DNA from: Pseudomonadota bacterium
Lineage (GTDB): Bacteria > Pseudomonadota > Alphaproteobacteria > UBA828
Direction of reading: 5' to 3'
DNA: 64,000 nt
NCBI GenBank assembly: GCA_027624955.1
Contig: JAQBTG010000010.1
Span: 1-64,000, forward strand
Positions 16,189-24,113 of this stretch are shown here, one piece after another. The first letter of the stretch is position 1. Each line of letters starts with the position of its first letter. The position numbers and the translations under genes were made by a program. Under the pieces are notes generated by a model, which was given only the letters and a program-made list of their open reading frames with translations, had not been told where the DNA came from and searched no databases.

Positions 16189-17385
16189 ATGCCAGCCGAC
16201 AAAAAAACCTACTTCACACCGAAGAGCCATAATTGGGCGCAGAAGCTCCCAATGTCGGCAGCGGTGCGCGCCGGTGATCTGCTCTTTATCTCGGGCCAAG
16301 TGAGTGCCGACACCAATCTCAAACCAGGCCATCTCGGCGATGTGAAGGCGCAAGCGCGGGCGGCCTTCGACAAGATCAAGGCGCTAGTCACCGAGGCCGG
16401 CGGTTCGATGGCGGACATTGTCGATATCATGTCGTTTCATTCCGATGTGCGTGATATTGACGCCGTCTTCGATGTCGGACGACAGGTGTTCAAGAAGGAT
16501 TTTCCGGCCTGGACGGCGCTCGGCATGCACGGCACATACGGTCCGGAATTTCTCGTCAGTATCCGCGCAATTGCCCATCTCGGCGCCGGCAAGAAGAAAT
16601 GCGTCACGCCTAAATCGATGACCTGGATGAACAAGCTGCCGATGTCGGCGGCCTGCACCAAAGGCGATTATCTATTCACCTCCGGCATCGTTTCCGCCGA
16701 TGCGGCAGGAAATGTCGTGTCACCCGGCGATCACTATGCTCAGGCGCGTGTTTGTTACGACCTTTTGCGCGATACCTTGAAGGCCGGTGGCACCAGTCTC
16801 GAGGATGTGGTTGATATGATCTGCTTCAATCAGGACGCACGCGGCATGGACGATGCGGTCAATTGCTGGTGCAACGAAGTGGTGCAAAACGTGCCGGTCA
16901 ACGGCGTGACCTCCTATACCGCCATCGCCATGACAGGATTTCACAAGATCGGCATGGTCGGCGCCTACCGCGCGATCGCCGATTTCAGCAAAGGCCCGCG
17001 CATCGCTGCCAATATCCCGAGCGTGCATTGGTATAAAGAGCGCATCGCGGGGGCGGCGAAAAAGAAGGAAGGCCGGCTGATCGGCATTTCCGGCCAAGTC
17101 GCGTCCGATGGAGCGAAAAATATCATCGCACCAGGCGACCCGGCGGCCCAGGCGCGCTATTGCTTCAGCCAGATCCGCGGCATATTGGAAAAACACGGCG
17201 CCAGCCTCGCCGATGTGGTCGAGATCACGTCATTTCATAAAGACCCGCGCGCTTGGAGCCAAGTGATGAAGGTCGGCGAAGAGATTTGGGGCAAGGGCAG
17301 GGGACCGGCGTGGACCCCGATCGGTTGCACTGGCCTTTACCTAGAAGGCTATCAGCACGAGATTTACGCTCTGGCGATGGTCTGA
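16189..17385 (+). CDS. Three-domain RidA (YjgF/YER057c/UK114) protein
   Basis: The start is the ATG at 16189, preceded by GGGGAC, giving 398 residues; an in-frame start 60 bases upstream lacks a ribosome-binding site. The chain contains three consecutive RidA domains, about 1-132, 133-268 and 269-398. The first two begin almost identically (TPKSHNWAQKLPMSAA and TPKSMTWMNKLPMSAA), and each has an SG(Q/I)VSAD-type strand. RidA normally is a homotrimer of 130-residue chains with active sites between subunits, so this polypeptide could fold as a one-chain trimer. The substrate-binding arginine of imine-deaminating RidA (Arg105 in E. coli) aligns with Trp108, Tyr243 and Trp375, so classical 2-aminoacrylate deamination is doubtful. 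It may act in the neighbouring amide or amine pathway. Confidence 0.88.
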   Translation: MPADKKTYFTPKSHNWAQKLPMSAAVRAGDLLFISGQVSADTNLKPGHLGDVKAQARAAFDKIKALVTEAGGSMADIVDIMSFHSDVRDIDAVFDVGRQVFKKDFPAWTALGMHGTYGPEFLVSIRAIAHLGAGKKKCVTPKSMTWMNKLPMSAACTKGDYLFTSGIVSADAAGNVVSPGDHYAQARVCYDLLRDTLKAGGTSLEDVVDMICFNQDARGMDDAVNCWCNEVVQNVPVNGVTSYTAIAMTGFHKIGMVGAYRAIADFSKGPRIAANIPSVHWYKERIAGAAKKKEGRLIGISGQVASDGAKNIIAPGDPAAQARYCFSQIRGILEKHGASLADVVEITSFHKDPRAWSQVMKVGEEIWGKGRGPAWTPIGCTGLYLEGYQHEIYALAMV

Positions 17386-17424
17386 CGGGTTGGCCCTGCG
17401 CTACGATATGCGTGAAACAGAAAC

Positions 17425-17517
17425 AGAATGCGACTGGCGTTCTGACACGAGCGACGGCGCGTCTGAATTGATACGCGATAGCCAAAAGCTTGGCCGCGCC
17501 CACCCGCCGTCTGAGGG
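17425..17517 (+). promoter_or_regulatory. Structured leader element, copy A (riboswitch-like)
   Basis: This 93-base stretch aligns without gaps to 22608-22700. It opens with a 7-bp hairpin (AGAATGC at 17425-17431, GCGTTCT at 17437-17443, five-base loop), then a five-base linker and a 69-base domain beginning GAGCGAC. Possible inner helices are GGCGCG (17456-17461) with CGCGCC (17495-17500), and GCCAA (17481-17485) with TTGGC (17490-17494). The conserved end CTGAGGG (17511-17517) supplies the ribosome-binding site for the PhyH gene ten bases downstream. A conserved CCC (17503-17505) could mask its GGG. No known RNA class is recognised. Confidence 0.6.
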
Positions 17518-17526
17518 GCAACAAAT

Positions 17527-18306
17527 ATGAAATTAAACCAAAATCAATTGGCCGAGTTCGAGCGCAGCGGCTGGCTTTTTCTGGAAAACCTGTTCTCCGC
17601 CGAGGAAGTCGCCGTTCTTACAGAAGACGTGCCGCGCATCTTTTCGCTTCGGCGCGAAGAGGTGGTGCGTGAGAAAGATGGTGAGACACCGCGCACCGCC
17701 TTTGCAGCGCAATACTACTCCGAACCCTTTAGGCGCCTCAGTCGCCATCCCAGGCTGATCGAACCGGTACGCCAAATCCTGGACGGCGATGTTTATCTGC
17801 ATCAGTTCAAGGTCAACGCCAAAGCCGCCTTTGACGGCGATGTCTGGCAATGGCATCAAGATTACGGTACCTGGCAGCGCGACGATGACATGCCTGATGC
17901 TCGGGCGCTCAACATCGCCCTCTTTCTGGAAGACGTAACCACCTTCAATGGCCCGCTCATGTTAATTCCGGACAGCCATCGTGACGGCGTCTTTGGCGCT
18001 GGACATGACCTCGCCACCACGTCCTATCCATTGTGGACACTCGACAAGGAAACCGTCACCCGTCTCGCCGATGAAAAAGGCATGGTTGCACCATTGGGCA
18101 AAGCCGGCTCGGTGCTGATGTTCCACGGCAATCTCGTACATGGTTCGCCCGGGAACATGAGCCCCTTCAGCCGCACCATCGTCTATATCAGCGCCTGCCA
18201 TGTCGATAACCATATCCGTAAGTTTCAGCGCCCGGAATGGATCGCCCATCGCGACTTTACGGCTATCGACTGCCTGCCTGACGATTGTCTGACCGCGCCC
18301 TCTTAG
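17527..18306 (+). CDS. PhyH-family Fe(II)/2-oxoglutarate dioxygenase, EctD-like
   Basis: The 259-residue protein belongs to the phytanoyl-CoA dioxygenase family. The iron ligands are His110 and Asp112 (WHQDYGTW) and His205 (HGNLVHG), with Arg216 for 2-oxoglutarate. The stretch from HQFKVN through MPDARALNIALFLEDV to NGPLMLIPDSH resembles ectoine hydroxylase closely, but EctD has HSDFETWH where this has HQDYGTWQ, and no ectABC genes are nearby. It probably hydroxylates an amino acid or related small compound. The gene follows the triple-RidA gene and is preceded directly by the structured leader at 17425-17517, which contains its ribosome-binding site. Confidence 0.88.
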   Translation: MKLNQNQLAEFERSGWLFLENLFSAEEVAVLTEDVPRIFSLRREEVVREKDGETPRTAFAAQYYSEPFRRLSRHPRLIEPVRQILDGDVYLHQFKVNAKAAFDGDVWQWHQDYGTWQRDDDMPDARALNIALFLEDVTTFNGPLMLIPDSHRDGVFGAGHDLATTSYPLWTLDKETVTRLADEKGMVAPLGKAGSVLMFHGNLVHGSPGNMSPFSRTIVYISACHVDNHIRKFQRPEWIAHRDFTAIDCLPDDCLTAPS

Positions 18307-18355
18307 GCCAGGCGCAACCGGTCATCTTTAATTTAATAGCCCTTAACACCGGGCC

Positions 18356-18420
18356 GGCGCGCCCGCGCCACATGGCTCCCTGAGGGCTACTCGTATTAAC
18401 TAACTCGGGCGCGCCTCTTT
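18356..18420 (+). terminator. Long-loop palindrome after the dioxygenase gene, possible terminator
   Basis: GGCGCGCCC (18356-18364) pairs perfectly with GGGCGCGCC (18407-18415), and TCTTT follows on the plus strand. The 42-base loop makes it an unusual terminator; it lies between two convergent genes (dioxygenase and amidase), where termination is expected. It overlaps the leader-like copy on the other strand. Confidence 0.4.
18385..18420 (-). repeat. Partial third copy of the leader motif
   Basis: On the minus strand, bases 18418-18385 read a motif nearly identical to 22640-22666 of copy B: GCGCGCCCGAGTTA, a GTTA duplication, then ATACGAG and AGCC. The upstream hairpin and terminal CTGAGGG arrangement of copies A and B are not kept. 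It lies 80 bases past the amidase stop codon. Confidence 0.5.
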
Positions 18421-18501
18421 ATATGTTCCTTCAAGCGCCAGGCGGCCGCGACCGCGGCCTTATCTTGGCGCGCATGCCGGAATTTAAAATGCATTTCGGT
18501 A

Positions 18502-20064
18502 TCACATATTTTTCCAGTTGCCGAGTTTCTCCACCGCATCGGCGACCTGCAAAACGGTCAGATCATCGAAATGCTTGCCGACAACCTGAAAGCCAACCGG
18601 CAGTCCGTTGCTCATCCCACACGGCACGCTGATAGCCGGATGGCCGGTGAGATTAATGCATGCGGTGTTGTGAATCATGTTAAGCGAATTGCCGACACGC
18701 TCTTCCAACGGTGAATCATTGTCGGGAATTGGCGGCGCCACCATGGGCACCGACGGCATCACGAGGACATCGTACTTCTCCAGCAATTCATCATACGAGC
18801 GGTTGATCTGGGCGCGAATATTCTGCGCCTTGGCATGGTATCGACCGTAATAATCATTCTGTAAATATTCGCCCGCTAGCAAAACGAGCTTGGCTGAAAC
18901 GGATATGTCGTTCATGCGGGATTTTGCAGATTTGGCCACATTGTCGAGTAGCTGGGTGTTGTAGAATCCAGACCAGTTGGTGCCGATGCCATTGCCCTTC
19001 AACATGAACGCGGTGGAGCCTTCGAGAATAATGATACTCCATAGATGAAAGGCATCCTGATGGCGCGGATTAGAAACTTTGGTAACGCTTGCGCCTTTCT
19101 TTTGGAGACGCGCGATCGTCTCCCGCACTTTCTTATCGACGCCTTTTTCGCTTCCGGGCAGCCCGGTATCGCCCCACGGATCGGGAAAGCCGAAGCCATC
19201 TTCGAGCACGCCGATCTTGAGCCCTTTGCAGCCTTTGCCGAGGGCGGCGGTGTAATCCTTCACATAGTTCTTTGGAATAACGCCGCGCTGGCGGGGATCG
19301 AGCGGGTCGGGACCAGCCATCGCCGTCAACAAGCGAGCGCAATTTTCCACATTGTCCGCCATAGGGCCAACATGATCCATGGTCATTTCGATCATCATGG
19401 CGCCGGTGTAGGGCACGAGGCCATAGGTTGGTTTGTGGCCAACGATGCCGGTCCAAGACGCGGGAATGCGGATCGATCCGCCTTGGTCACCGCCCGTGGT
19501 GAGTTCACAATCGCCCGCAGCGATGGACGCGCCACTGCCGCCTGACGAGCCGCCGGCCGAATGACCCGGATTGTGCGGATTGCGCACCGGCCCGAGAGCG
19601 CAAGTATGGCTGCCGCCCGAGAACGACATATCCTCGCAATTGGTCTTGCCGATAATGGTGCCGCCGGCATCGAGAATTCGGGTAACGATGGTGGCGTCGA
19701 TATCGGGCACATAGCCCTCGAACAGGCGACTGCCGTTCATCATCGGCAGGCCAGCAACGCAGACCGCGTCTTTGACGCCGACCTTGAGGCCCTTGAGAAT
19801 TCCCTTGCCCGACCCCTTGATATCCGAGCGCCAATACCATGCGTTATAAGGATTGTCTTCCGGCTTCGGGCGAGCACCCGGGGTGCGGGGATATTTGACC
19901 TCGGGCTTGTCCTCGGTCATGGCGTCGACGCGGCGCGAGGAATTGACCACGCCCTGCATAAATCCCTGGTAGGCCACTCCTTCTTCTTGGCTCATTTCGA
20001 TGCCGAAAGATTCGGCCAATTCCCGGACCCGGGCAACGCTTGGTAAATTCACTCCGATAGGCAT
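18502..20064 (-). CDS. Amidase signature-family amidohydrolase
   Basis: The 520-residue protein carries the Ser-cisSer-Lys triad of the amidase signature family: Lys98 in VGVKDAV, Ser173 in the GGSSGGSG loop and Ser197 in GGSIRIPAS. The helical amino-terminal extension (1-90) and the length match bacterial amidases that act on aliphatic or aromatic amides, some linked to nitrile hydratases (none is present here). It is 26 bases downstream of the aminotransferase gene on the same strand, so an operon is likely. Together they may release ammonia or an amine from an amide and transaminate the product. Confidence 0.92.
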   Translation of the reverse strand: MPIGVNLPSVARVRELAESFGIEMSQEEGVAYQGFMQGVVNSSRRVDAMTEDKPEVKYPRTPGARPKPEDNPYNAWYWRSDIKGSGKGILKGLKVGVKDAVCVAGLPMMNGSRLFEGYVPDIDATIVTRILDAGGTIIGKTNCEDMSFSGGSHTCALGPVRNPHNPGHSAGGSSGGSGASIAAGDCELTTGGDQGGSIRIPASWTGIVGHKPTYGLVPYTGAMMIEMTMDHVGPMADNVENCARLLTAMAGPDPLDPRQRGVIPKNYVKDYTAALGKGCKGLKIGVLEDGFGFPDPWGDTGLPGSEKGVDKKVRETIARLQKKGASVTKVSNPRHQDAFHLWSIIILEGSTAFMLKGNGIGTNWSGFYNTQLLDNVAKSAKSRMNDISVSAKLVLLAGEYLQNDYYGRYHAKAQNIRAQINRSYDELLEKYDVLVMPSVPMVAPPIPDNDSPLEERVGNSLNMIHNTACINLTGHPAISVPCGMSNGLPVGFQVVGKHFDDLTVLQVADAVEKLGNWKNM

Positions 20065-20090
20065 TACTTATTTCTCCCGAATGCTAAGTG

Positions 20091-21503
20091 TTATTCTGCG
20101 GCTGCGGCTACGGCGGCAGCACGCAATCCATTGCTTTGAACTAGTGCTTCGATTTCGTCCAATACTTTCCGGGTGCGGACGAACATGTCATCGATCTCGG
20201 CCTCGTTGATAATGAACGGCGGCGCGAAGATCACCGATTCTCCGATCGGCCGGAGGATCAATCCATTGCGTTGCGCCGCGCGCACCACCTGCTCGCCGAT
20301 TAGATGTTCCTCGGCGAAGGGTGTTTTGCTGGCTTTGTCGGCGACGATTTCCAATGCACCGATCAAGCCGACGCCGCGCGCCTCGCCGACCAACGGATGA
20401 TCGGCAAAACTTTGCAATCCCGCCTGGAAACGCGGCGCCACATTGCAGAGATTTTCGAACATGCCGCCAGGCTCGGTGATCAACTCTAAGGTTTTTAGCG
20501 CAACCGCGGCGCCCACGGGATGGCCCGCCGTGGTGAAGCCATGCGGAAATTCGCCCAACGCCTCGGCGGCGTGCATCAATTGCGCGTCGATTTCAGGCGA
20601 CATCAGCACCACACCCATCGGGAAATAACCCGCCGTCAGGCATTTCGAGGTGCAAATGATATCGGGGCGGAAGTTGAAGGTTTGCGAGCCCCACATGCTG
20701 CCCGTCCGGCCAAAGCCGCACACCACCTCATCGGCGATAATAGCGATATCGTGCTTTCTTAATACCACCTCGATCTTTTCAAAATAGCCTTGCGGCGGCA
20801 CCAGCGCGCCGCCGGCGCCCATCACGGGCTCCGCGATGAAGCCGGCAATCGTATCGGCGCCTTCGGCCTGGATCAGGGCTTCCAAATTGTCAGCCAGACG
20901 CTGAGCGTAATCGCTTTCACTTTCGCCGGGTCTGCCGTCGCGCCAATAATGCGGGCAATCGGTATAGAGGATTTCCTTGAGCGGCAGACCGAAGCACTCG
21001 ATATATGGTTTGCCGTTGAGGCTGCACGAGGCGACCGTGGTGCCGTGATAGGCGTTCTTGCGCGAGATGATTTTGCGCTTCTCCGGCCGACCGGCGCCTT
21101 TGTTCAACATCCACAGCATCTTGATCGCGGTGTCATTGGCTTCCGAGCCAGAATTGACGAAATAGACGCGCTTCATCGGCACCGGCGCCAGTTCGATCAA
21201 ACGCTCGGCGAGATCGATCACCGGCGCGGCCGTGCGCCCGAAAAAGGTGTGATAGGCGGGCAGTTTTTTCATTTGCGCATAAGCCGCTTCGGCGATGCGC
21301 TCCTCGCTAAAACCGACGACGATGTTCCACAGGCCCGAAATACCTTCGATGTAGCGTCGACCCTGATTGTCGATAACGTAGATGCCGTCACCGCTTTCTA
21401 GCACCAGTGGCCCATCCTCGGCCAAACTCGGCAGATGGGTGAAGGAGTGGAGGTGATAGGCGAGGTCGCGTGCCTCGGCTGAATTTGATTGCTGTCCGCT
21501 CAT
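20091..21503 (-). CDS. Class III PLP-dependent aminotransferase (omega-amino acid:pyruvate type)
   Basis: I start at the ATG at 21503 (MSGQQSNSAEARDLAYHLHS), preceded by AGAGG; the frame is open for 246 more codons upstream, but that part lies opposite the dehydrogenase gene. The 470-residue enzyme has the class III layout: SGSEANDTAIK near 118-128, AEPV at 224-227, the PLP-ring Asp258 and the Schiff-base Lys287 in CTSKCLTAGYFPMG. Relatives transfer the amino group of beta-alanine, putrescine-type or other omega-amines to pyruvate. It heads the operon with the amidase and is divergent from the 2-hydroxyacid dehydrogenase, with 99 bases between start codons. Confidence 0.9.
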   Translation of the reverse strand: MSGQQSNSAEARDLAYHLHSFTHLPSLAEDGPLVLESGDGIYVIDNQGRRYIEGISGLWNIVVGFSEERIAEAAYAQMKKLPAYHTFFGRTAAPVIDLAERLIELAPVPMKRVYFVNSGSEANDTAIKMLWMLNKGAGRPEKRKIISRKNAYHGTTVASCSLNGKPYIECFGLPLKEILYTDCPHYWRDGRPGESESDYAQRLADNLEALIQAEGADTIAGFIAEPVMGAGGALVPPQGYFEKIEVVLRKHDIAIIADEVVCGFGRTGSMWGSQTFNFRPDIICTSKCLTAGYFPMGVVLMSPEIDAQLMHAAEALGEFPHGFTTAGHPVGAAVALKTLELITEPGGMFENLCNVAPRFQAGLQSFADHPLVGEARGVGLIGALEIVADKASKTPFAEEHLIGEQVVRAAQRNGLILRPIGESVIFAPPFIINEAEIDDMFVRTRKVLDEIEALVQSNGLRAAAVAAAAE

Positions 21504-21602
21504 GATCGTTCGCCTCTTTCGGTGGTTGGCATTGCCCGCTCGGCGGCATTTCGCTACAGAATGACCGAGCGGGACCCATCTCGACAATCGAAAAGAATAG
21601 CC

Positions 21603-22568
21603 ATGCCCAAGGTCATCATTCATGACGCCGTCGACCCAGCAGCGCGCGCCCTGCTCGAAGCGCGTGAAAACATGGAAATCGTCACCGTCGAACGCGATGA
21701 ACGAGAGCGTCTGCGCCGTGAATTGGCCGACGCGGACTCTATTATCCTGCGCTATTTGCCGCTCGATGCCGACGATCTGCGCGCCGCGCCAAATCTCAAG
21801 GTCGTCGCCCGCCACGGCGTCGGCTATGACAATATCGATATGGTTGCGGCCAGTGCGTGCGGCATTCCCGTCGCCACCATCGGCGATGCCAACTCGGTCA
21901 CCGTGGCCGAGCTCGCGCTTTATCTCATGTTGGCCGCCGCCAAGCAGGGCCTGGTCTATGACGCGGCTTTGCGCAGCGGCGATTGGTGGCAGATACGTGA
22001 ATCCGCTCACACCATCGAGCTGTATGAGAAAACTGTGCTCGTCGTCGGCTTCGGCCGCATCGGCAGCCGCGTGGCGCCGCGCTGCAAAGCCTTCGGCATG
22101 GAGGTGATGGTGTGTGACCCTTACATCCCGCAAACCGCGATCAGCGCTGCGGGATTCACGCCGGCGCCGGATTTCGCCGCGGCACTGTCCGACGCCGATA
22201 TCGTTACCCTGCACACCCCATTGAACGACGAAACCCGTCACATGATCGACGCGCCGGCCCTGGCAAGCATGAAAAATGGCGCTTTGCTGGTAAACACCTC
22301 GCGTGGCCAGGTGGTAGATGGCGATGCGTTAAGCGCGGCGATCACGTCGGGTCATATATACGCCGCCGGTCTCGATGTGTTCGAAGAAGAACCGCCGGAG
22401 CCCGGCAGCGCGCTCCTAAGCCATACCAACATGGTCTTCACCCCACATATCGGCGGCCTCACCCGCGAATGCTTTCACCGCTCCGCCATCGTCTGCGCGC
22501 AAAACTCGCTCGACGCCATGGATGGCAAACTCGACCCGGCCTATGTCGTCAATCCCGAAGTGCTGTGA
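21603..22568 (+). CDS. D-isomer specific 2-hydroxyacid dehydrogenase
   Basis: The ATG at 21603 gives 321 residues starting MPKVIIHDAVDPAARALLEA, as in homologues; the 38 codons before it are not conserved-looking. The NAD-binding loop is GFGRIG at 149-154, with Arg234 (NTSRGQVVDG), a catalytic glutamate near 263 and His282 (TPHIGGLT). These enzymes interconvert 2-keto and D-2-hydroxy acids; C-terminal-binding-protein-like members are close. The structured leader at 22608-22700 and the MFS gene follow on the same strand, suggesting joint transcription. Confidence 0.9.
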   Translation: MPKVIIHDAVDPAARALLEARENMEIVTVERDERERLRRELADADSIILRYLPLDADDLRAAPNLKVVARHGVGYDNIDMVAASACGIPVATIGDANSVTVAELALYLMLAAAKQGLVYDAALRSGDWWQIRESAHTIELYEKTVLVVGFGRIGSRVAPRCKAFGMEVMVCDPYIPQTAISAAGFTPAPDFAAALSDADIVTLHTPLNDETRHMIDAPALASMKNGALLVNTSRGQVVDGDALSAAITSGHIYAAGLDVFEEEPPEPGSALLSHTNMVFTPHIGGLTRECFHRSAIVCAQNSLDAMDGKLDPAYVVNPEVL

Positions 22569-22607
22569 GCGCACCATTAATAAATTTACCCACCGGCACC
22601 GCCAATC

Positions 22608-22700
22608 GGAATGCTCTATGCATTCCGGCAAGAGCGACCGCGCGCCCGAGTTAATACGAGGCAGCCAAGAGAGCGGACGCGGCCGCCCGGCTCCTGAGGG
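22608..22700 (+). promoter_or_regulatory. Structured leader element, copy B (riboswitch-like)
   Basis: Copy B pairs base for base with 17425-17517. Its hairpin is perfect (GGAATGC at 22608-22614 with GCATTCC at 22620-22626); compared with copy A the outer G-C pair is A-T and an A-T pair is a T-G wobble, so pairing is kept while sequence varies. In the 69-base domain 51 positions are identical. CCGCG (22638-22642) can pair with CGCGG (22678-22682), and GAGC (22632-22635) with GCTC (22690-22693). The end CTGAGGG (22694-22700) is the ribosome-binding site of the MFS gene, and a conserved CCC (22686-22688) can pair with its GGG. Confidence 0.6.
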
Positions 22701-22712
22701 ATCAAACGAAAA

Positions 22713-23981
22713 GTGAATAAAGACCAGCAATCCAACTGGACCATCATCCTGCTGGCGGTCGGAGCGGGAATTATCACCGCGATGCAGGTCGGCAAGGTGC
22801 CGCCGGCATTGCCGGTCATAGCCGAGGATCTGGAGCTATCCCGCGTTACCGCCGGCCTGGTGGCGTCGCTGTTTTTCGTCGTCGGCGCGCTGTTCGGCGT
22901 CGCCGTGGGCGCCATTGCCGACCGGTTTGGCGAGCGCCGTCTGCTGTTTGGCGGCCTCATCCTTCTGGCTCTCGGCAGCCTGATCGGCGGCCTTGCCGCC
23001 GAGACCGGCATCTTGCTGGCCACGCGCGTGATTGAGGGTGTGGGGTATATTGCCGTCGCTGTATCGGCGCCCAAAATCATCTCCGGCGCTGCGCGGCCGG
23101 GCGATGTGCCGTTAGCCATCGGCATCTGGTCGACGTTCATGCCGATGGGCATGGCGATCATCATGGTGCTGTCACCGTTTATGCTGGACGGCATCGGCTG
23201 GCAAGGCCTGTGGCTGGTCAACGCCGCTGTCTTGGCCGCCTTCATCGCTGTTCTGCCGCTCGGCCTGCGCCCGAAAAGCCGGCGTGGGCAGGAGCCCCGA
23301 TCGCTACAACAGGCAAACGACGGCGCGCCCAGAATTGAAGCACCACATGCCGAGGCACCGCGCGCCTTCGATTGGCCCGGCACCAAAGCCTTGATGGCGC
23401 GCCCCGGCCCGTGGCTGCTCGGCGTTATTTTTACGCTCTATTCGCTGCAATGGTTCGCCGTCATGACCTGGCTGCCGACATTTTTGATCGAGACCCAGGG
23501 CCGCTCGCTGACCAACGCATCGCTGTTTGCCGCGCTTGTGGTGTTCGTCAATGTGTTCGGCAACCTCGCCGCCGGCTGGATAATGATGCGGCGCGGCGCC
23601 CCGCGCTGGAGTCTGATCGCCTTCTCCTTCGTCATCATGGCGACGACTATCCCGCTGGTGTTTTCCGCCGCCGTCGGCGGCGATGGAAAAATCCTGTTGG
23701 CCATCGCCTTCAGCTCGCTCTCCGGCCTGTTGCCCGCCGCCTGCCTCGCCGGCGCGGCTGCACATGCGCCGAGCCCAGCACAAAACGCGATGTCGAACGG
23801 CTTCGTCATTCAGGGCGCGACCATCGGCAGTTTGCTTGGCCCGCCGATCATGGGTGCGCTGACGAGCAGCTTCGGCAGCTGGGAAAATTTCTGGTGGGTG
23901 ATGCTGATCGGCCCGGCGATCGGACTGGTGGTGGTAGTACGGTTGAGGAGCGCGGAGCGGCGCTTACTAGGTCCCGCCTAG
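22713..23981 (+). CDS. Major facilitator superfamily transporter
   Basis: The 422-residue protein starts with GTG and has about twelve hydrophobic helices in two halves, split by a hydrophilic loop near 190-220. The loop between helices 2 and 3 carries the MFS motif ADRFGERRLLFGG. The composition resembles the CynX/NimT group of anion or small-molecule transporters, but specificity is unknown. It lies after the 2-hydroxyacid dehydrogenase on the same strand, and its translation start sits 12 bases beyond leader copy B, so expression may respond to the substrate it carries. Confidence 0.9.
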   Translation: MNKDQQSNWTIILLAVGAGIITAMQVGKVPPALPVIAEDLELSRVTAGLVASLFFVVGALFGVAVGAIADRFGERRLLFGGLILLALGSLIGGLAAETGILLATRVIEGVGYIAVAVSAPKIISGAARPGDVPLAIGIWSTFMPMGMAIIMVLSPFMLDGIGWQGLWLVNAAVLAAFIAVLPLGLRPKSRRGQEPRSLQQANDGAPRIEAPHAEAPRAFDWPGTKALMARPGPWLLGVIFTLYSLQWFAVMTWLPTFLIETQGRSLTNASLFAALVVFVNVFGNLAAGWIMMRRGAPRWSLIAFSFVIMATTIPLVFSAAVGGDGKILLAIAFSSLSGLLPAACLAGAAAHAPSPAQNAMSNGFVIQGATIGSLLGPPIMGALTSSFGSWENFWWVMLIGPAIGLVVVVRLRSAERRLLGPA

Positions 23982-24113
23982 AGACTATTTGGGCAGTGCC
24001 CCTCAACAAAGCGTTTTAGATTCTGCCAAGCACAACCCAATCACTCGGTCGGCCGCCCATATTTCCTTTGGCCTTGGGCGAGCCTAACAGTACCGAGATT
24101 CCGCCGAATAGCG

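Noticed and set aside
16189-17385. Reading the RidA gene as a canonical 2-aminoacrylate deaminase
   Set aside because: The key arginine of that activity is replaced in all three domains, so only the broader Rid family is claimed.
21504-22241. A 246-codon open extension in front of the aminotransferase on the minus strand, giving a 716-residue frame
   Set aside because: It lies opposite the well-supported 2-hydroxyacid dehydrogenase gene, has arginine- and histidine-rich content of a complementary-strand shadow, and a good ribosome-binding site and homologue-like start are present at 21503.
22616-23386. A 256-codon minus-strand frame across leader copy B and the MFS gene
   Set aside because: Rich in Arg, Pro and Ser without structure and fully opposite a recognised transporter and a conserved leader.
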